Source: Methanococcoides alaskense
GTDB lineage: Archaea > Halobacteriota > Methanosarcinia > Methanosarcinales > Methanosarcinaceae
Direction of reading: 5' to 3'
NCBI RefSeq assembly: GCF_027594145.1
Contig: NZ_JAQFFK010000003.1
Location: forward strand, 682,001 to 746,000
Length of the DNA: 64,000 nt
Shown here in pieces: positions 17,440 to 26,272 of this stretch. A program made the translations under genes and the position numbers. Within the stretch, counting starts at the first letter, position 1; the number at the start of each line of letters is the position of its first letter. The notes under the pieces were generated by a model. The model did not search any database, was not told the origin of the DNA, and saw nothing but the letters and a program-made list of their open reading frames with translations.

Positions 17440-18974
17440 GATCAACCCCTGGTGCAAATATGGTCACTAAAGACGTTGAAAATAAGAACAAGAATGAAAC
17501 TGAAGATGCAGATCAGGGTAGTTCGGAAAATGTAGTTGTACTTCCTCTCAACGAAGATTCAAAGAAGATCACCCAGACGCTTTCCAATGAGAAGTCACTG
17601 AAGATACTGGACCTTCTATCCGAAGAACCTATGTCTGCAACGGATATCTCGAAAAAGCTCGGTCTTTCCATTACCACTATCAAGTACAACATTGACAGTT
17701 TGCTGGAATCCGATCTTATCAAGGTACACAGGATAAAATGGAGTGCCAAAGGCCGTGAGGTCAAGCTCTATGAGCCGGTACAGAAACTGATCATTGTAGC
17801 TCCGGGGAACATGAATATCAGCAGGGCTTCCATAATCAGTATGCTACAACAGTATATCGGTGTCATAGGTGCTGCATTCCTTGGTGCTGCAGGTCTTCAA
17901 TACCTGTCAAAACCGGTTGCCATCGAGAACGGAGGTGCCTTCTCAGCACCTGCAATGATGGATGTTGCCATGGAGTCTGAAGTTCTCCGTGATGCACCCA
18001 TGGATATGGCCCCGTCACTTGCTTCTGATGAGGTGGTGGAAGAAGTTGCAAGGGCAGTTCCTGAAGCAGCTGGTCCTCAGATAATGGATAGTATGCATAC
18101 TTTCTTTTCGAACCTTTCAGATAACATAGGGCTCTGGTTCTTCCTGGGATGTCTTTTTGCAGTTATGTTGATGATGTTAAAAGGACGCTACTATGACAAT
18201 GCCAGCAGTTCCACAAAAAGGTCTGTAAAACGCTACCTTCTACCATTGATGCTTGTTGGTGTGGTTATAGCTGCACTTTCTGTGGGAATGGCTCCGACAG
18301 AAGATGACCAATTCATTTATCCTGAGATCGAGAAAATACCAGCTGACCATGTGTTCACAGAAGGGGATAATGGCAGTATAGTATCGGTTCAAGCCGGAAG
18401 CATTGTGCGTATCGATCTTGATGCACCTTCGGAAGGCTACTGGGATCTTTCAGGAAAAGATGACCTGTCAACTAAAGAAGAAGGCTATGGATATTCATCA
18501 TCCTACAGTCCTGTAGATGATGATTCTGTCTATGGATGGACCTTTGAAACCTCGTCCATTGGTGAGAAATCCATTATGGTGGAATACAATTCATGGAATG
18601 GTCAGTCTTCTGTTCCAAGCGACTTCGAGATGACCCTGATAGTGGAAGGGGATAATGAACTGTATCCGTCATTTATAGTGGATGGCTACTATTATGGTGA
18701 TGCGATCGAACTTGAACAAGGCGAGTGGATGCTTATCAGATTGTTCGAATCCACAGCTGATACATATGTCTGGAACATGACGTTGACGGAAGGCCTCCAG
18801 GTCAAAGGGGATAAGTTCATCCCGCAATCAGAGGGCTCCCTTTATGGAATGCATGAGTGGAAGATCGAGGCAGTTGCGGCTGGTGAACAGAATATCTCCG
18901 CCATAAACATGCAGCCAGAGGTTAACCTTACAGGATATGAACAGACCTTTGACCTTACGGTCAGGGTCATTTGA
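17436..18974 (+). CDS. Membrane-bound ArsR-type regulator with chagasin-like outer domains
   Basis: The 512-residue protein has an N-terminal ArsR winged helix (residues about 40-125: KSLKILDLLSEEPMSATDIS; LSITTIKYNIDSLLESDLIK), two hydrophobic helices (about 232-250 and 268-288) and a beta-rich C-terminal half. The latter contains two segments like inhibitor family I42 (chagasin): SEGYWDLS with YGWTFETSSIGEKSIMVEY, and MHEWKIEAVAAGEQNISAI. The order suggests a one-component regulator with DNA binding inside and ligand or protease sensing outside (inference). It is in operon with the soluble ArsR-like gene, overlapping by 4 bases. If the upstream ATG at 17436 is not used, ATG 17460 is possible. 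Confidence 0.75.
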   Translation: MRSTPGANMVTKDVENKNKNETEDADQGSSENVVVLPLNEDSKKITQTLSNEKSLKILDLLSEEPMSATDISKKLGLSITTIKYNIDSLLESDLIKVHRIKWSAKGREVKLYEPVQKLIIVAPGNMNISRASIISMLQQYIGVIGAAFLGAAGLQYLSKPVAIENGGAFSAPAMMDVAMESEVLRDAPMDMAPSLASDEVVEEVARAVPEAAGPQIMDSMHTFFSNLSDNIGLWFFLGCLFAVMLMMLKGRYYDNASSSTKRSVKRYLLPLMLVGVVIAALSVGMAPTEDDQFIYPEIEKIPADHVFTEGDNGSIVSVQAGSIVRIDLDAPSEGYWDLSGKDDLSTKEEGYGYSSSYSPVDDDSVYGWTFETSSIGEKSIMVEYNSWNGQSSVPSDFEMTLIVEGDNELYPSFIVDGYYYGDAIELEQGEWMLIRLFESTADTYVWNMTLTEGLQVKGDKFIPQSEGSLYGMHEWKIEAVAAGEQNISAINMQPEVNLTGYEQTFDLTVRVI

Positions 18975-18979
18975 TCATT

Positions 18980-19528
18980 TTAGTTAATTATCAGTAGAGC
19001 TAAGGTATTCAGTGTGGGGTCAAGGAGCTTTCGAGGCCCTTTATCTCCAAACCAGTTGCCACCACCAAGATAATTGTTATCTTCAGCAACAGGAGTCTCT
19101 TCCCATAGCTCAAAGTGGAGCATGCTGGAATCCTTATCTTTTAGTTTTTGGATGTATTCGGGAGCATTCTTGTCTATCTTCTTGCTGTTCAGCACAGCTC
19201 CGACATGCCCGATCAATTGACCAGATTCAACAGTATCTCCAACTTTTACGTTTGAGAAACCAAGTTCACCGTATTTGTAGAAAAGTCCTGAATGGTTCCG
19301 AATGATGATATAATAGGTTTTATTCCAGTAAGGGATCATTTCAGGTGATGTCATAATCCCAACGTTGGTGACTTCACCGTTCTCAATGACAATAACAGGG
19401 TCACCTTCAGGCGCATAAAGGTCGATACCGCAATGTCGGCGGTCTTTCCTGTCTTCCCAGAAAGCTCCACTCTCTCCGTTTTTCTGAAGGATTCTGTCCT
19501 TCCTGTTGGGTAAGGGAAACTTTCTCAT
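18980..19528 (-). CDS. M23-family metallopeptidase-like protein
   Basis: The protein carries an M23 (LytM-like) domain: HCGIDLYAPEGDPVIVIENG with the zinc-binding H-x-x-x-D, YYIIIRNHSGLFYKYGEL, VKVGDTVESGQLIGHVG, and the last ligand in MLHFELWE. Homologues cut peptide bridges of bacterial walls; in methanogens without murein the target is unknown, and gain from bacteria is likely. I chose ATG 19528 (MRKFPLPNRKD); a start at 19570 would add 14 mostly hydrophobic residues. No clear signal peptide or ribosome site is seen. It is convergent with the membrane regulator, with only 5 bases between them. Confidence 0.8.
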   Translation of the reverse strand: MRKFPLPNRKDRILQKNGESGAFWEDRKDRRHCGIDLYAPEGDPVIVIENGEVTNVGIMTSPEMIPYWNKTYYIIIRNHSGLFYKYGELGFSNVKVGDTVESGQLIGHVGAVLNSKKIDKNAPEYIQKLKDKDSSMLHFELWEETPVAEDNNYLGGGNWFGDKGPRKLLDPTLNTLALLIIN

Positions 19529-19803
19529 GTATTTGTTTATGATTAACAAGGTCGTATATATTCCTATCAATTATCGTTGGTGTTTGCGCTAAATGCCCTT
19601 CGTGGATATAATGTGGTGAGAAGGGAGGATTTTGTTTCCCTGCGATTGGTAAGAGTAGCTGTATAAGCGAGGAAAAAGGCTGAATTTGCGGTGGTTGTCC
19701 TATGACCGAAAAATTGGGTCTTAAGAACGGATTCTACTGCACACGCGGTTCCAAAAAAGAACAGCTTGGGATGTAATATCCATCCCTTTTTACTGTTTTT
19801 TAG

Positions 19804-20784
19804 TTATACTGCCCGGTAGTACATTCCATTTTCTGAGCTTATGCCGATGATCTTGTGCTCCTCGACCAGTCCTTCAATTATCGGGGAGAGTTCTTCTTTA
19901 TCAATATCAAGAGATCGAACGACCTGATCAAATGTACAGGGTCTTCGAAGTATGAGATCATATACCTCGTCCGTAGGGTTCTCATGTTCTATATTCGACC
20001 TTTTTCTTTTCAGACCTTTGAGTACCAGTCTTACCCTTTCCCTTCCCAGTTTCTCATCGAACTTCTGTGCGATCTCTTTAAGCCTTGTTTCAGTTACCGG
20101 GATGATAAATTCTTCAGCAGACGGTCGGCTTATGGTCAATATCTCTATCTCATCCGGATCGATGAACTTGAGAACTTCGATCAGTTTCTCGATTTCCTGA
20201 TCGCTTGAATTTGTAAGGTAGCCATTATTTGAGTCAAGTAGCATGACCTCTATGGCAACCCTTGAGCCTTTCATTTTCTGCAGTTCTCTTAGTCCTTTGA
20301 TTATATCCTGAAGTTCGATCCCTTCTGCAGGTCTGTTTATGGACTGGAACGTCTCTTCATTTCCTGACACAAGTGTAGCAACTACAAGATCGGCTTTTGA
20401 AAGACTATTTCTGACATCCTCTCTGTTCACGAGTGATGAATTTGTAATTACACAAATGGGAACATCACTTATGTTCCTTATCTGTTCGATCATGTTACCC
20501 AGTTCCAGGTTCAATGTAGGTTCACATGTACCTGAAAATGTTATGTAATCAAGATCATCCACTTTCTTGTGATAGTTAGCGAGGCTGTCGATCACTTCTT
20601 CAGTTGTTACAAGATCTGTAACATCTGATGGTGTCGATATTTTCCAGTCCACATGTCCAAGCTGGCAGTAGACACAATCGAAATTGCAGTTCTTCCTGAA
20701 TTCACTCTTTTTGATGATGTCAATTCCAAGCGACCTTCCAAGTCTTCTTGAAAGGATTGGTCCGTAGATTATCCTTGATCCCAT
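19804..20784 (-). CDS. Radical SAM protein (COG0731-like)
   Basis: The 326-residue enzyme has the radical SAM cluster CNFDCVYCQLG (CxxxCxxC) at about residue 33-43, preceded by GPILSRRLGRSLGIDI, and the SAM-binding GTCEPTLNLELGNMI block. The C-terminal part (residues about 265-326) looks like a small winged-helix domain (LILRRPCTFDQVVRSLDIDK). This family is common in methanogens and related to wyosine-type enzymes, but the substrate is unknown. It lies head to tail with the DUF134 gene upstream, with a 66-base gap. Confidence 0.85.
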   Translation of the reverse strand: MGSRIIYGPILSRRLGRSLGIDIIKKSEFRKNCNFDCVYCQLGHVDWKISTPSDVTDLVTTEEVIDSLANYHKKVDDLDYITFSGTCEPTLNLELGNMIEQIRNISDVPICVITNSSLVNREDVRNSLSKADLVVATLVSGNEETFQSINRPAEGIELQDIIKGLRELQKMKGSRVAIEVMLLDSNNGYLTNSSDQEIEKLIEVLKFIDPDEIEILTISRPSAEEFIIPVTETRLKEIAQKFDEKLGRERVRLVLKGLKRKRSNIEHENPTDEVYDLILRRPCTFDQVVRSLDIDKEELSPIIEGLVEEHKIIGISSENGMYYRAV

Positions 20785-20850
20785 TTTAATCCCATTTGTT
20801 GATTTTTCTTCTTCTGTTTTTGTGTGGCTGAAGTTAAATGTTCCTCTTGA

Positions 20851-21396
20851 TCATTTTCGGATCATAAGGTTTCCACATTTAGGGCAGTTTGCCTGAGCGC
20901 AGGGGATTCCTAGCTGATGAGTTTGTTCATAACCACAGTTTGGACATTTGCATTCTCCTCCGGGTCCGGCAAACCCACTTCCATTTCCACCGCGGAATCC
21001 TCTTTGTCCTCGGCCTTGGTTCTGTCCCCCGACCATTCCTCCATTCTGACCTCTATTTTGTCCTCCTATTGGTCCTTGTCCCATAGGTCCTGTTCCATCC
21101 TTTCCTGGCATTGTATAATCTCCTCCTTCTACTCGTATTGATTTTCCATTTACTAATGCATCTGCTATTTTCTGCAATGTTCTTTGGAGCGTCCTTTGAA
21201 AGGTGGACTGGTGTATTTGCATCGTCTGAGCTGCATTTTCTTGTTTCATTTTTTCAAGAGTGCTCAGCCTGAGGGTTTCCAGTTCATCAATGGTTATGTT
21301 GACCTCTTCCAGATCTTTCAGGCAAACGCCTGAGGGTTTGAAATGCCTTACATCGTGGTCAAAATTAACCATTCTTCTTTTTCTTGGGCGTCCCAT
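20851..21396 (-). CDS. DUF134 DNA-binding protein with Gly/Gln-rich linker and zinc-ribbon
   Basis: Residues 1-85 are a DUF134 (UPF0251) helix-turn-helix domain: MGRPRKRRMV, IDELETLRLSTLEKMKQENA, MQIHQSTFQRTLQRTLQKIA. A long Gly/Gln/Asn/Arg linker (residues about 95-145) follows and the end is a zinc-ribbon with CKCPNCGYEQTH and CPKCGNLM. DUF134 proteins often accompany nitrogenase-cofactor-like or iron-sulfur cluster biogenesis proteins. I place the start at ATG 21396, directly after the 22-base perfect palindrome at 21397-21418; the palindrome holds further ATGs, and a start at 21405 adds three residues. Autorepression through this palindrome is likely (inference). Confidence 0.85.
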   Translation of the reverse strand: MGRPRKRRMVNFDHDVRHFKPSGVCLKDLEEVNITIDELETLRLSTLEKMKQENAAQTMQIHQSTFQRTLQRTLQKIADALVNGKSIRVEGGDYTMPGKDGTGPMGQGPIGGQNRGQNGGMVGGQNQGRGQRGFRGGNGSGFAGPGGECKCPNCGYEQTHQLGIPCAQANCPKCGNLMIRK

Positions 21397-21418
21397 ATTA
21401 TGCATTATAATGCATAAT
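21397..21418. promoter_or_regulatory. 22-base perfect palindrome on the start of the DUF134 gene
   Basis: ATTATGCATTA is followed directly by its reverse complement TAATGCATAAT, with no spacer. It abuts the start codon of the DNA-binding gene at 20851-21396 and is a strong candidate operator. Confidence 0.65.
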
Positions 21419-21598
21419 GCAGATAAACTTAACGTTCATCTTCAAAATATATGTAATGAACATATTGGATATTTTCAGTTTAATTTGTTTTTATTATTTA
21501 GTGCTGACAAGAAGAGAAATCTGATGACAACAAAATATCATCTAGTATCAATTATCAAAAAAGCATCTTTAGAATCCAAGTATCTATTGTTATCCGTT

Positions 21599-21670
21599 CT
21601 AGGTGAGATGTAGTTCATCAAAGACCCAGTCTACCCATGCCTGCTCTTCTTTACTGAGAAAAGCAGACAT
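21599..21670 (-). CDS. Possible 23-residue peptide or gene remnant
   Basis: ATG 21670 opens MSAFLSKEEQAWVDWVFDEL then HLT and ends in TAG. It lies just downstream of the carbonic anhydrase gene on the same strand. The peptide looks like the N-terminus of a larger helical protein, so it may be a remnant. No ribosome site stands out. Weak call. Confidence 0.25.
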   Translation of the reverse strand: MSAFLSKEEQAWVDWVFDELHLT

Positions 21671-21691
21671 TTTTACACTATCTGTCTGAAT

Positions 21692-22207
21692 TCATTCATT
21701 CAGTGCTGTTCTATATTCGGTTGCCAATCTAACATACTCGGCTGCATTTTCAGCTATCATCTGTATGTCTTCAGCATTTGCTTCCCTTCTGATCTTCCCG
21801 GGAACTCCGGTGACAACACTGTTAGGTGGGATTATCTTTCCAGGTGGGATAAGGGCGTTGGCACCGATGATACAGTTCTCCCCGACCTCTGCACCATCAA
21901 GAACAGTTGAGTTCATTCCCACTAAGACATTGTTACCTATCGTGCAACCATGGAGAATTGCTCCATGACCGATGCTTACATTGTCTCCGATCTTTACTTT
22001 AAAGGGAGGGTCGGTGTGGATAACACAATTGTCCTGGATGCTGCTTCTTTTACCTACAATGATCTCATCCTTGTCTCCTCTGATGGTCGCATTGAACCAG
22101 ACACTTGAACCTTCTCCAATTTTTACATCACCGATGATATCTGCGGATCCTGCAACAAATGATGTCTCTGATATCGAAGGTTCTTTGTTTTTGAATTTTA
22201 ATATCAT
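21692..22207 (-). CDS. Gamma-class carbonic anhydrase family protein
   Basis: The 171-residue protein is a left-handed beta-helix hexapeptide protein: SSVWFNATIRGDKDEIIVGK, SIQDNCVIHTDPP, DNVSIGHGAILHGCTIGNN, VLVGMNSTVLDGAEV. The three zinc-ligand histidines (IHTD, GHGAILHG) are present. The length fits the short CamH/YrdA-like subgroup rather than the longer secreted Cam, and there is no signal peptide. It may interconvert CO2 and bicarbonate in the cytoplasm, although many short members have no measured activity. It is followed by, and co-oriented with, the flavoprotein and ferritin-like genes upstream. Confidence 0.9.
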   Translation of the reverse strand: MILKFKNKEPSISETSFVAGSADIIGDVKIGEGSSVWFNATIRGDKDEIIVGKRSSIQDNCVIHTDPPFKVKIGDNVSIGHGAILHGCTIGNNVLVGMNSTVLDGAEVGENCIIGANALIPPGKIIPPNSVVTGVPGKIRREANAEDIQMIAENAAEYVRLATEYRTALNE

Positions 22208-22234
22208 TATATACCCGCAATGATCTTGTTTAGC

Positions 22235-22810
22235 TTAATCGTTCAGCTTTTTCAGAAGCCATGCCATATTCTGTCCGAGGGTTTGCATGGTCTGTATCCC
22301 TTCCATATCGGCTTCAACATCTACCGGTAAAAACCCGATCCCAATGTTCCAGTAGCTTGAACCTGGAATTATCATCTGGGATATTGTAAATAAATGATTG
22401 ATCGAGTCAAAGGCATGAATTGCACCTCCTCGTCTGGCAGCGACAACAGCAGCACCTACCTTGCGTTTGAAGAGATCATCGTTCGCTTTCGCCACAAATC
22501 CTGCTCTTTCTATAAGGGCTTTAGTTCCTGCATTAACATCTGCAAAATATGTAGGTGATGCAATGATTATGCCATCCGCCTCTTTCATTTTTTTGATGCA
22601 ATCATTTACGATGTCACTTTTTATAACGCATTGCTCGTCTTTGTTCTCAAAACATTTCATGCAGGCGGTACATCCACTCAATGTATTGTTACCTATCTGT
22701 ATGATCTCGGTTTCAATACCTTCATCTTCAAGTTCAGTAAGGACATGTTTGAGTAAAAGTGATGTATTTCCTTCTTTTCTTGGACTTCCATTAAATGCAA
22801 CAACTTTCAT
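22235..22810 (-). CDS. Iron-sulfur flavoprotein (NADPH-dependent FMN reductase family)
   Basis: The 191-residue protein starts with the flavodoxin-like FMN site FNGSPRKEGNTSLLLKHVL and carries a compact cysteine motif CTACMKCFENKDEQC that binds a 4Fe-4S cluster in methanogen Isf proteins. ASPTYFADVNAGTKALIER and RRGGAIHAFDSINHLF are family blocks. Isf moves electrons from ferredoxin, and in Methanosarcina it helps reduce O2 or peroxide. It sits 18 bases after the ferritin-like pair, so an oxygen/iron stress operon is plausible (inference). Confidence 0.9.
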   Translation of the reverse strand: MKVVAFNGSPRKEGNTSLLLKHVLTELEDEGIETEIIQIGNNTLSGCTACMKCFENKDEQCVIKSDIVNDCIKKMKEADGIIIASPTYFADVNAGTKALIERAGFVAKANDDLFKRKVGAAVVAARRGGAIHAFDSINHLFTISQMIIPGSSYWNIGIGFLPVDVEADMEGIQTMQTLGQNMAWLLKKLND

Positions 22811-22828
22811 GATAAATCTCCTGAAAAC

Positions 22829-23098
22829 TTAATTCCTCGCGAGTGAGTAATCTGCGAGAACCTTGAGATACACGCTATCAACTTCCATTAATACTGTTTC
22901 GAACATAGCGATATGTACCATTTCCTCTCTGGCCACTTCCAGAAGCACTGCCTTCAGGTCTTCATCTTTTGTAAGAGAGGCCATTTGTTCATAGAAATTA
23001 ACAGCATCCAGCTCAGCTATCATGCCAATTCTGATAAGTTCCTTGTCGAGATCTTCCTTACTTAGATTTTCAGGTATTATCGGCATTTCAGACATCAT
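22829..23098 (-). CDS. Small ferritin-like protein, copy 2
   Basis: The 89-residue protein has two helices with the metal-binding pattern E(L)DAVNFYEQMASLTKDEDL and VAREEMVHIAMFETVLM, that is E...YE and EExxH. This half-ferritin size, needing two chains for a four-helix bundle, is like encapsulated-ferritin cargo and related rubrerythrin-like proteins. It is about half identical to the neighbour at 23114-23395, so a gene duplication is evident. The linked flavoprotein may supply electrons. No encapsulin gene lies nearby. Confidence 0.75.
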   Translation of the reverse strand: MMSEMPIIPENLSKEDLDKELIRIGMIAELDAVNFYEQMASLTKDEDLKAVLLEVAREEMVHIAMFETVLMEVDSVYLKVLADYSLARN

Positions 23099-23113
23099 TT
23101 GTTTCTTCCCCCT

Positions 23114-23395
23114 TTATTTTGTCATCTCATCAACTTCAAGCTTGCCTTTTTCCATTTCCTGTGCCTGTTGTTCATCTTCTCTTAACAGGAGTGTTTGGAA
23201 TTCTCCGACATGCGTTTTCTCTTCCTTTGCGATGTCCAGAAGTACTCCTTTCACTTCTTTGTTATCTGTCAGCGCTGCCATCTGCTCATAAAGATTAATC
23301 GCATCCAGTTCAGCGATTATGGCTGCACGAAGGATCTCTTTGTTGATGTCTTCAGGTTTGACCTTTGATATGTCTATAGGTATTTTCGATAGCAT
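23114..23395 (-). CDS. Small ferritin-like protein, copy 1
   Basis: From ATG 23395, behind a GGAGATG ribosome site, a 93-residue protein reads MLSKIPIDISKVKPED, then AIIAELDAINLYEQMAALTD and IAKEEKTHVGEFQTLLL, again the E...YE / EExxH ferritin-like pattern. A longer frame to 23482 has no such site. It ends in a charged tail (QQAQEMEKGKLEVDEMTK) that copy 2 lacks and that might target or dock the protein. It leads the operon with copy 2, the flavoprotein and the carbonic anhydrase. A promoter with TATTTATATG lies at about 23496, shared divergently with rsgA. Confidence 0.75.
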   Translation of the reverse strand: MLSKIPIDISKVKPEDINKEILRAAIIAELDAINLYEQMAALTDNKEVKGVLLDIAKEEKTHVGEFQTLLLREDEQQAQEMEKGKLEVDEMTK

Positions 23396-23564
23396 TGGCT
23401 TACATCTCCATTTATTGTTGGTTGTGGGAATCTGTAAGATATGGTCTATGTCAATAAGATGATCTAAACTCCCCAATAACATTCATCTTTTACATTATTT
23501 ATATGTTAAGGAACGATGGCACAACCCAAAAGACCTATACCTGTTAAAATAAGAATTACTATTT

Positions 23565-24662
23565 ATGGATGATCGATCAAAATCCGAAAACCCTGATAAC
23601 CTTGATCTTGAAGTGATCCCCGGGTGGAACGATGGGCTTGAAGTGGCATTATCTGCTTACAAGGGCCCATACATAGCTGGAAGAGTTGCAGCTCAGCATA
23701 AGACGGTCTGCGATATTCTCATTCCGGGTGGTATGGTACAGGCAGCGATCTCAGGTGCAATGCGCAGGGCTGGCAAACAGCCGGTTGTCGGAGATTTTGT
23801 TGTTCTGCTGGACCAGGCTGAGATCAACTCATACACTATAGTGGATATCCTGCCCCGGAAGACCTGTCTTGCAAGAGGCTCTACGGGAGATGGCAGTGAT
23901 GAGCAGGTGATAGCTGCAAACATCGATACTATTTTCATCGTTACAGCAGTTGGAAATGATCTGAATTTGCGAAGACTTGAAAGGTATCTGACTATCGTTT
24001 ACTCATCCGGTGCAAACCCTGTTATTCTTATTAATAAGATCGATCTTGTTGATGATCCGGCACAACTGATACAAGAAACGCAGGATATTGCAGGCGATGT
24101 CCCGGTCATTGCTATAAGTGCTCTTTCAAAGGACGGATTGGACAAACTTGCTCCCTACATCAATCCTGCTGAAACGGTGGCGCTCATCGGTTCATCCGGG
24201 GTTGGAAAGTCCACACTTATCAACGCTTTTTTTGGTGAGGCTATACAGAAGACCCTTGGTGTTCGGGAAGATGACGACAAAGGCAAACATACTACTACAG
24301 TAAGACAGCTGTTCCTTCTTCCAAACGGCGGGATCTTCATTGACAACCCCGGCATTCGTGAGATCCAATTGGGGGACAGTTCTGACGGAATTGACAGGAC
24401 ATTCTCAGATATCACTGATCTGGCCCAAGGGTGCAGGTTCAAGGACTGCACACATCGTGATGAACCCCATTGCGCTGTCCAAAGAGCTGTGCATCAGGGT
24501 CTTATCCCTCAGGAGCGGCTTGACAGTTTCTTCAAATTAACCGCTGAACTTACTTTCCAGTCAGAGAAAGCTGAGCTTGGCCTGAAAGGAATTGAGAAGA
24601 AAAAGTATAAGGCAATATCACAAGGTGCGAGAAAATATAGGGAGTTTACCGGCAAGCCGTGA
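23565..24662 (+). CDS. rsgA: Ribosome-biogenesis GTPase RsgA/YjeQ
   Basis: The 365-residue protein has an OB-fold N-terminus ([15 protein letters not shown]), the circularly permuted GTPase motifs NKIDLVDDP (G4), [10 protein letters not shown] (G5), [14 protein letters not shown] (G1) and DNPGIREI (G3), and the C-terminal zinc finger [16 protein letters not shown]. RsgA matures the small ribosomal subunit in bacteria and is not general in archaea, so transfer from bacteria is likely for this methanogen lineage. It is divergent from the ferritin-like genes. A short leader precedes ATG 23565 with no strong ribosome site. Confidence 0.92.
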   Translation: MDDRSKSENPDNLDLEVIPGWNDGLEVALSAYKGPYIAGRVAAQHKTVCDILIPGGMVQAAISGAMRRAGKQPVVGDFVVLLDQAEINSYTIVDILPRKTCLARGSTGDGSDEQVIAANIDTIFIVTAVGNDLNLRRLERYLTIVYSSGANPVILINKIDLVDDPAQLIQETQDIAGDVPVIAISALSKDGLDKLAPYINPAETVALIGSSGVGKSTLINAFFGEAIQKTLGVREDDDKGKHTTTVRQLFLLPNGGIFIDNPGIREIQLGDSSDGIDRTFSDITDLAQGCRFKDCTHRDEPHCAVQRAVHQGLIPQERLDSFFKLTAELTFQSEKAELGLKGIEKKKYKAISQGARKYREFTGKP

Positions 24663-24739
24663 GTATCGATGATCCTTTCATCAAATACTCCATCTGCCAG
24701 GAATGCTACGATTCTCCAATTGGACAATTAATAGTATTT

Positions 24740-25390
24740 TCAGTACTTCCTATTCCCGAATATTGCAGAACCGACGCGTACCATTGTAGCCCCTTCCTCG
24801 ATGGCAACCCTGTAGTCATTGGACATTCCCATTGATAGTTCCTGTATATCGATGTTATCCTGATCGACCTGCTTCAGCTCATCAAAAAGTGCTTTCATCT
24901 TCTTGAAATATGAACGTGTTCGTTCAGGGGACACAAAAGGCGGTATGCACATGAGTCCTTTCACCTGAACGTTCCTGAGGGAATGGATCTGCGTTATCAC
25001 CTGTCCGATCTCATCCGATCCAAAACCGAATTTCTGAGGCTCGTTGCCTATATTGACCTGAAGGAATACCTTCTGTACCTTGTCAATGGCTTCGGCTTTC
25101 CTATCAATATCCTGTATCAATTTCAAGGAGTCAACTGACTGGATCACATCAAAGAGTTGAACGGCTTTTTTAACTTTGTTTGTCTGTAAATTTCCGATTA
25201 GGTGTTTTTCACAGGGCAGGATCTCAGCACATTTCTCCTCGAATTCCTGGACTCTATTCTCACCTATGATGGTGGCTCCGGCTCTGATGGATTCATTTAT
25301 CCTATCAGGGTCGATGGTCTTGGTGACGCAGACAAGTTTTGTTCTTCCAAGTTCGTTAAAGATCCTTTTTATATTTTCATCGACTGTCAT
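24740..25390 (-). CDS. YggS-type pyridoxal-phosphate homeostasis protein
   Basis: The 216-residue protein matches the PLPBP/YggS family: TKLVCVTKTIDPDRINESIR with the PLP lysine, GENRVQEFEEK, HLIGNLQTNKVKKAVQLFDV, QSVDSLKLIQDIDRKA, LQVNIGNEPQKFGF, LMCIPPF, ELSMGMSNDYRVAIEEGATM and VRVGSAIFG. It binds pyridoxal phosphate in a TIM barrel and controls vitamin B6 and amino-acid pools. It is convergent with rsgA and stands alone. The length is near the low end for the family but all blocks are present. Confidence 0.92.
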   Translation of the reverse strand: MTVDENIKRIFNELGRTKLVCVTKTIDPDRINESIRAGATIIGENRVQEFEEKCAEILPCEKHLIGNLQTNKVKKAVQLFDVIQSVDSLKLIQDIDRKAEAIDKVQKVFLQVNIGNEPQKFGFGSDEIGQVITQIHSLRNVQVKGLMCIPPFVSPERTRSYFKKMKALFDELKQVDQDNIDIQELSMGMSNDYRVAIEEGATMVRVGSAIFGNRKY

Positions 25391-25637
25391 TCATATTCCC
25401 AAAACGGTTTTATTAAAAATATAATTTATTAAAATGATTACAATTGTGGTCTATATGGTTTAAATGAATGAATTTCATATAAAACGTTCGTTTGTTTCAG
25501 CGGATCATTTCGTTCTTTTTCCTACGGAAATTAGAAATAGGCTTTATGCAAAGCCAAATTTAGAAGTATATTTTTACAGAGAAGTAACCAATATACTAAA
25601 TACTAATCTTGTTTGATATTTATGGGGGTTATAAAGA

Positions 25638-25940
25638 ATGTTATTTATGATCAGTCTTGAGCATACACCTGAACAGTGTTTTGCAAGAGACGAATACAAG
25701 GCAGAAATGAAGCAATGGGCTGGGGAAATGAAAAGCTCAGCAGAGAAACTGGGTATAAAAATAAATGGAGCATATGTTTGCCCTAACGAGCATATTTTCT
25801 ATTTCATCCTCGAATCAGACAGTTTGATGGCAGTTTCGGAATTCTTAAAACCGCCGATGTTAACGCATCACACCGCAAAGATCACTCCTATACTGACAAT
25901 AGAAGAGACTGTCAAAGGGTCCACATTGCTAAAAAGCTAA
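25638..25940 (+). CDS. Small conserved-looking protein, unknown (possibly DUF3303-like)
   Basis: The 100-residue product MLFMISLEHTPEQCFARDEY...YVCPNEHIFYFILESDSLMA...ITPILTIEETVKGS looks like a ferredoxin-fold dimeric alpha/beta-barrel protein, near DUF3303 in pattern; this is a weak match. A GGGGG tract precedes the ATG by about 12 bases and a TATA-like TAATCTTGTTTGATATTTAT lies further up. A hairpin followed by a T-run at 25990-26039 ends the unit. No operon partner. Confidence 0.6.
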   Translation: MLFMISLEHTPEQCFARDEYKAEMKQWAGEMKSSAEKLGIKINGAYVCPNEHIFYFILESDSLMAVSEFLKPPMLTHHTAKITPILTIEETVKGSTLLKS

Positions 25941-26272
25941 ATCGTTTCGTAGACTATAGGGGATCTCGAAGAATTGGGATAATTTGATTGGTAGAAAAGT
26001 TTGAAAATAAACAAATTTCAAAACTCTACCTCCTTTTTTCTAACTGATTCCACAAGCACACGATTAAGGATTGTGTGCTACTGTTGAATGATAGTGGTTC
26101 CATAAGGGAACTTTTCACAATATTTTACCCATACGGAAAGGCGGTTTCTATAAATGATTATATAAATAAGTCCGAATGAATATGTGAATTCTATCTGAAG
26201 AAATTACGATTTAATGCTTTCTCAATACGTGGACAATAAATAGATATATTGTTACTGATCTATGTTTTGGGT
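25941..26272. other. Intergenic region before the DUF2284 gene
   Basis: No gene. It holds the terminator at 25990-26039, a second hairpin with arms AGCACAC (26055-26061) and GTGTGCT (26073-26079), and AT-rich promoter sequence (ATTATATAAATAAG at about 26157-26170). Confidence 0.55.
25990..26039 (+). terminator. Hairpin plus T-run after the 100-residue gene
   Basis: GGTAGA (25990-25995) pairs with TCTACC (26025-26030), and the inner AGTTTGAAA faces TTTCAAAAC with one bulge. CCTTTTTTC follows at 26032-26040. Confidence 0.6.

Noticed and set aside
21260-21613. 117-codon plus-strand frame
   Set aside because: It is antisense to the DUF134 gene over its first half and has no ribosome site or protein-like pattern.
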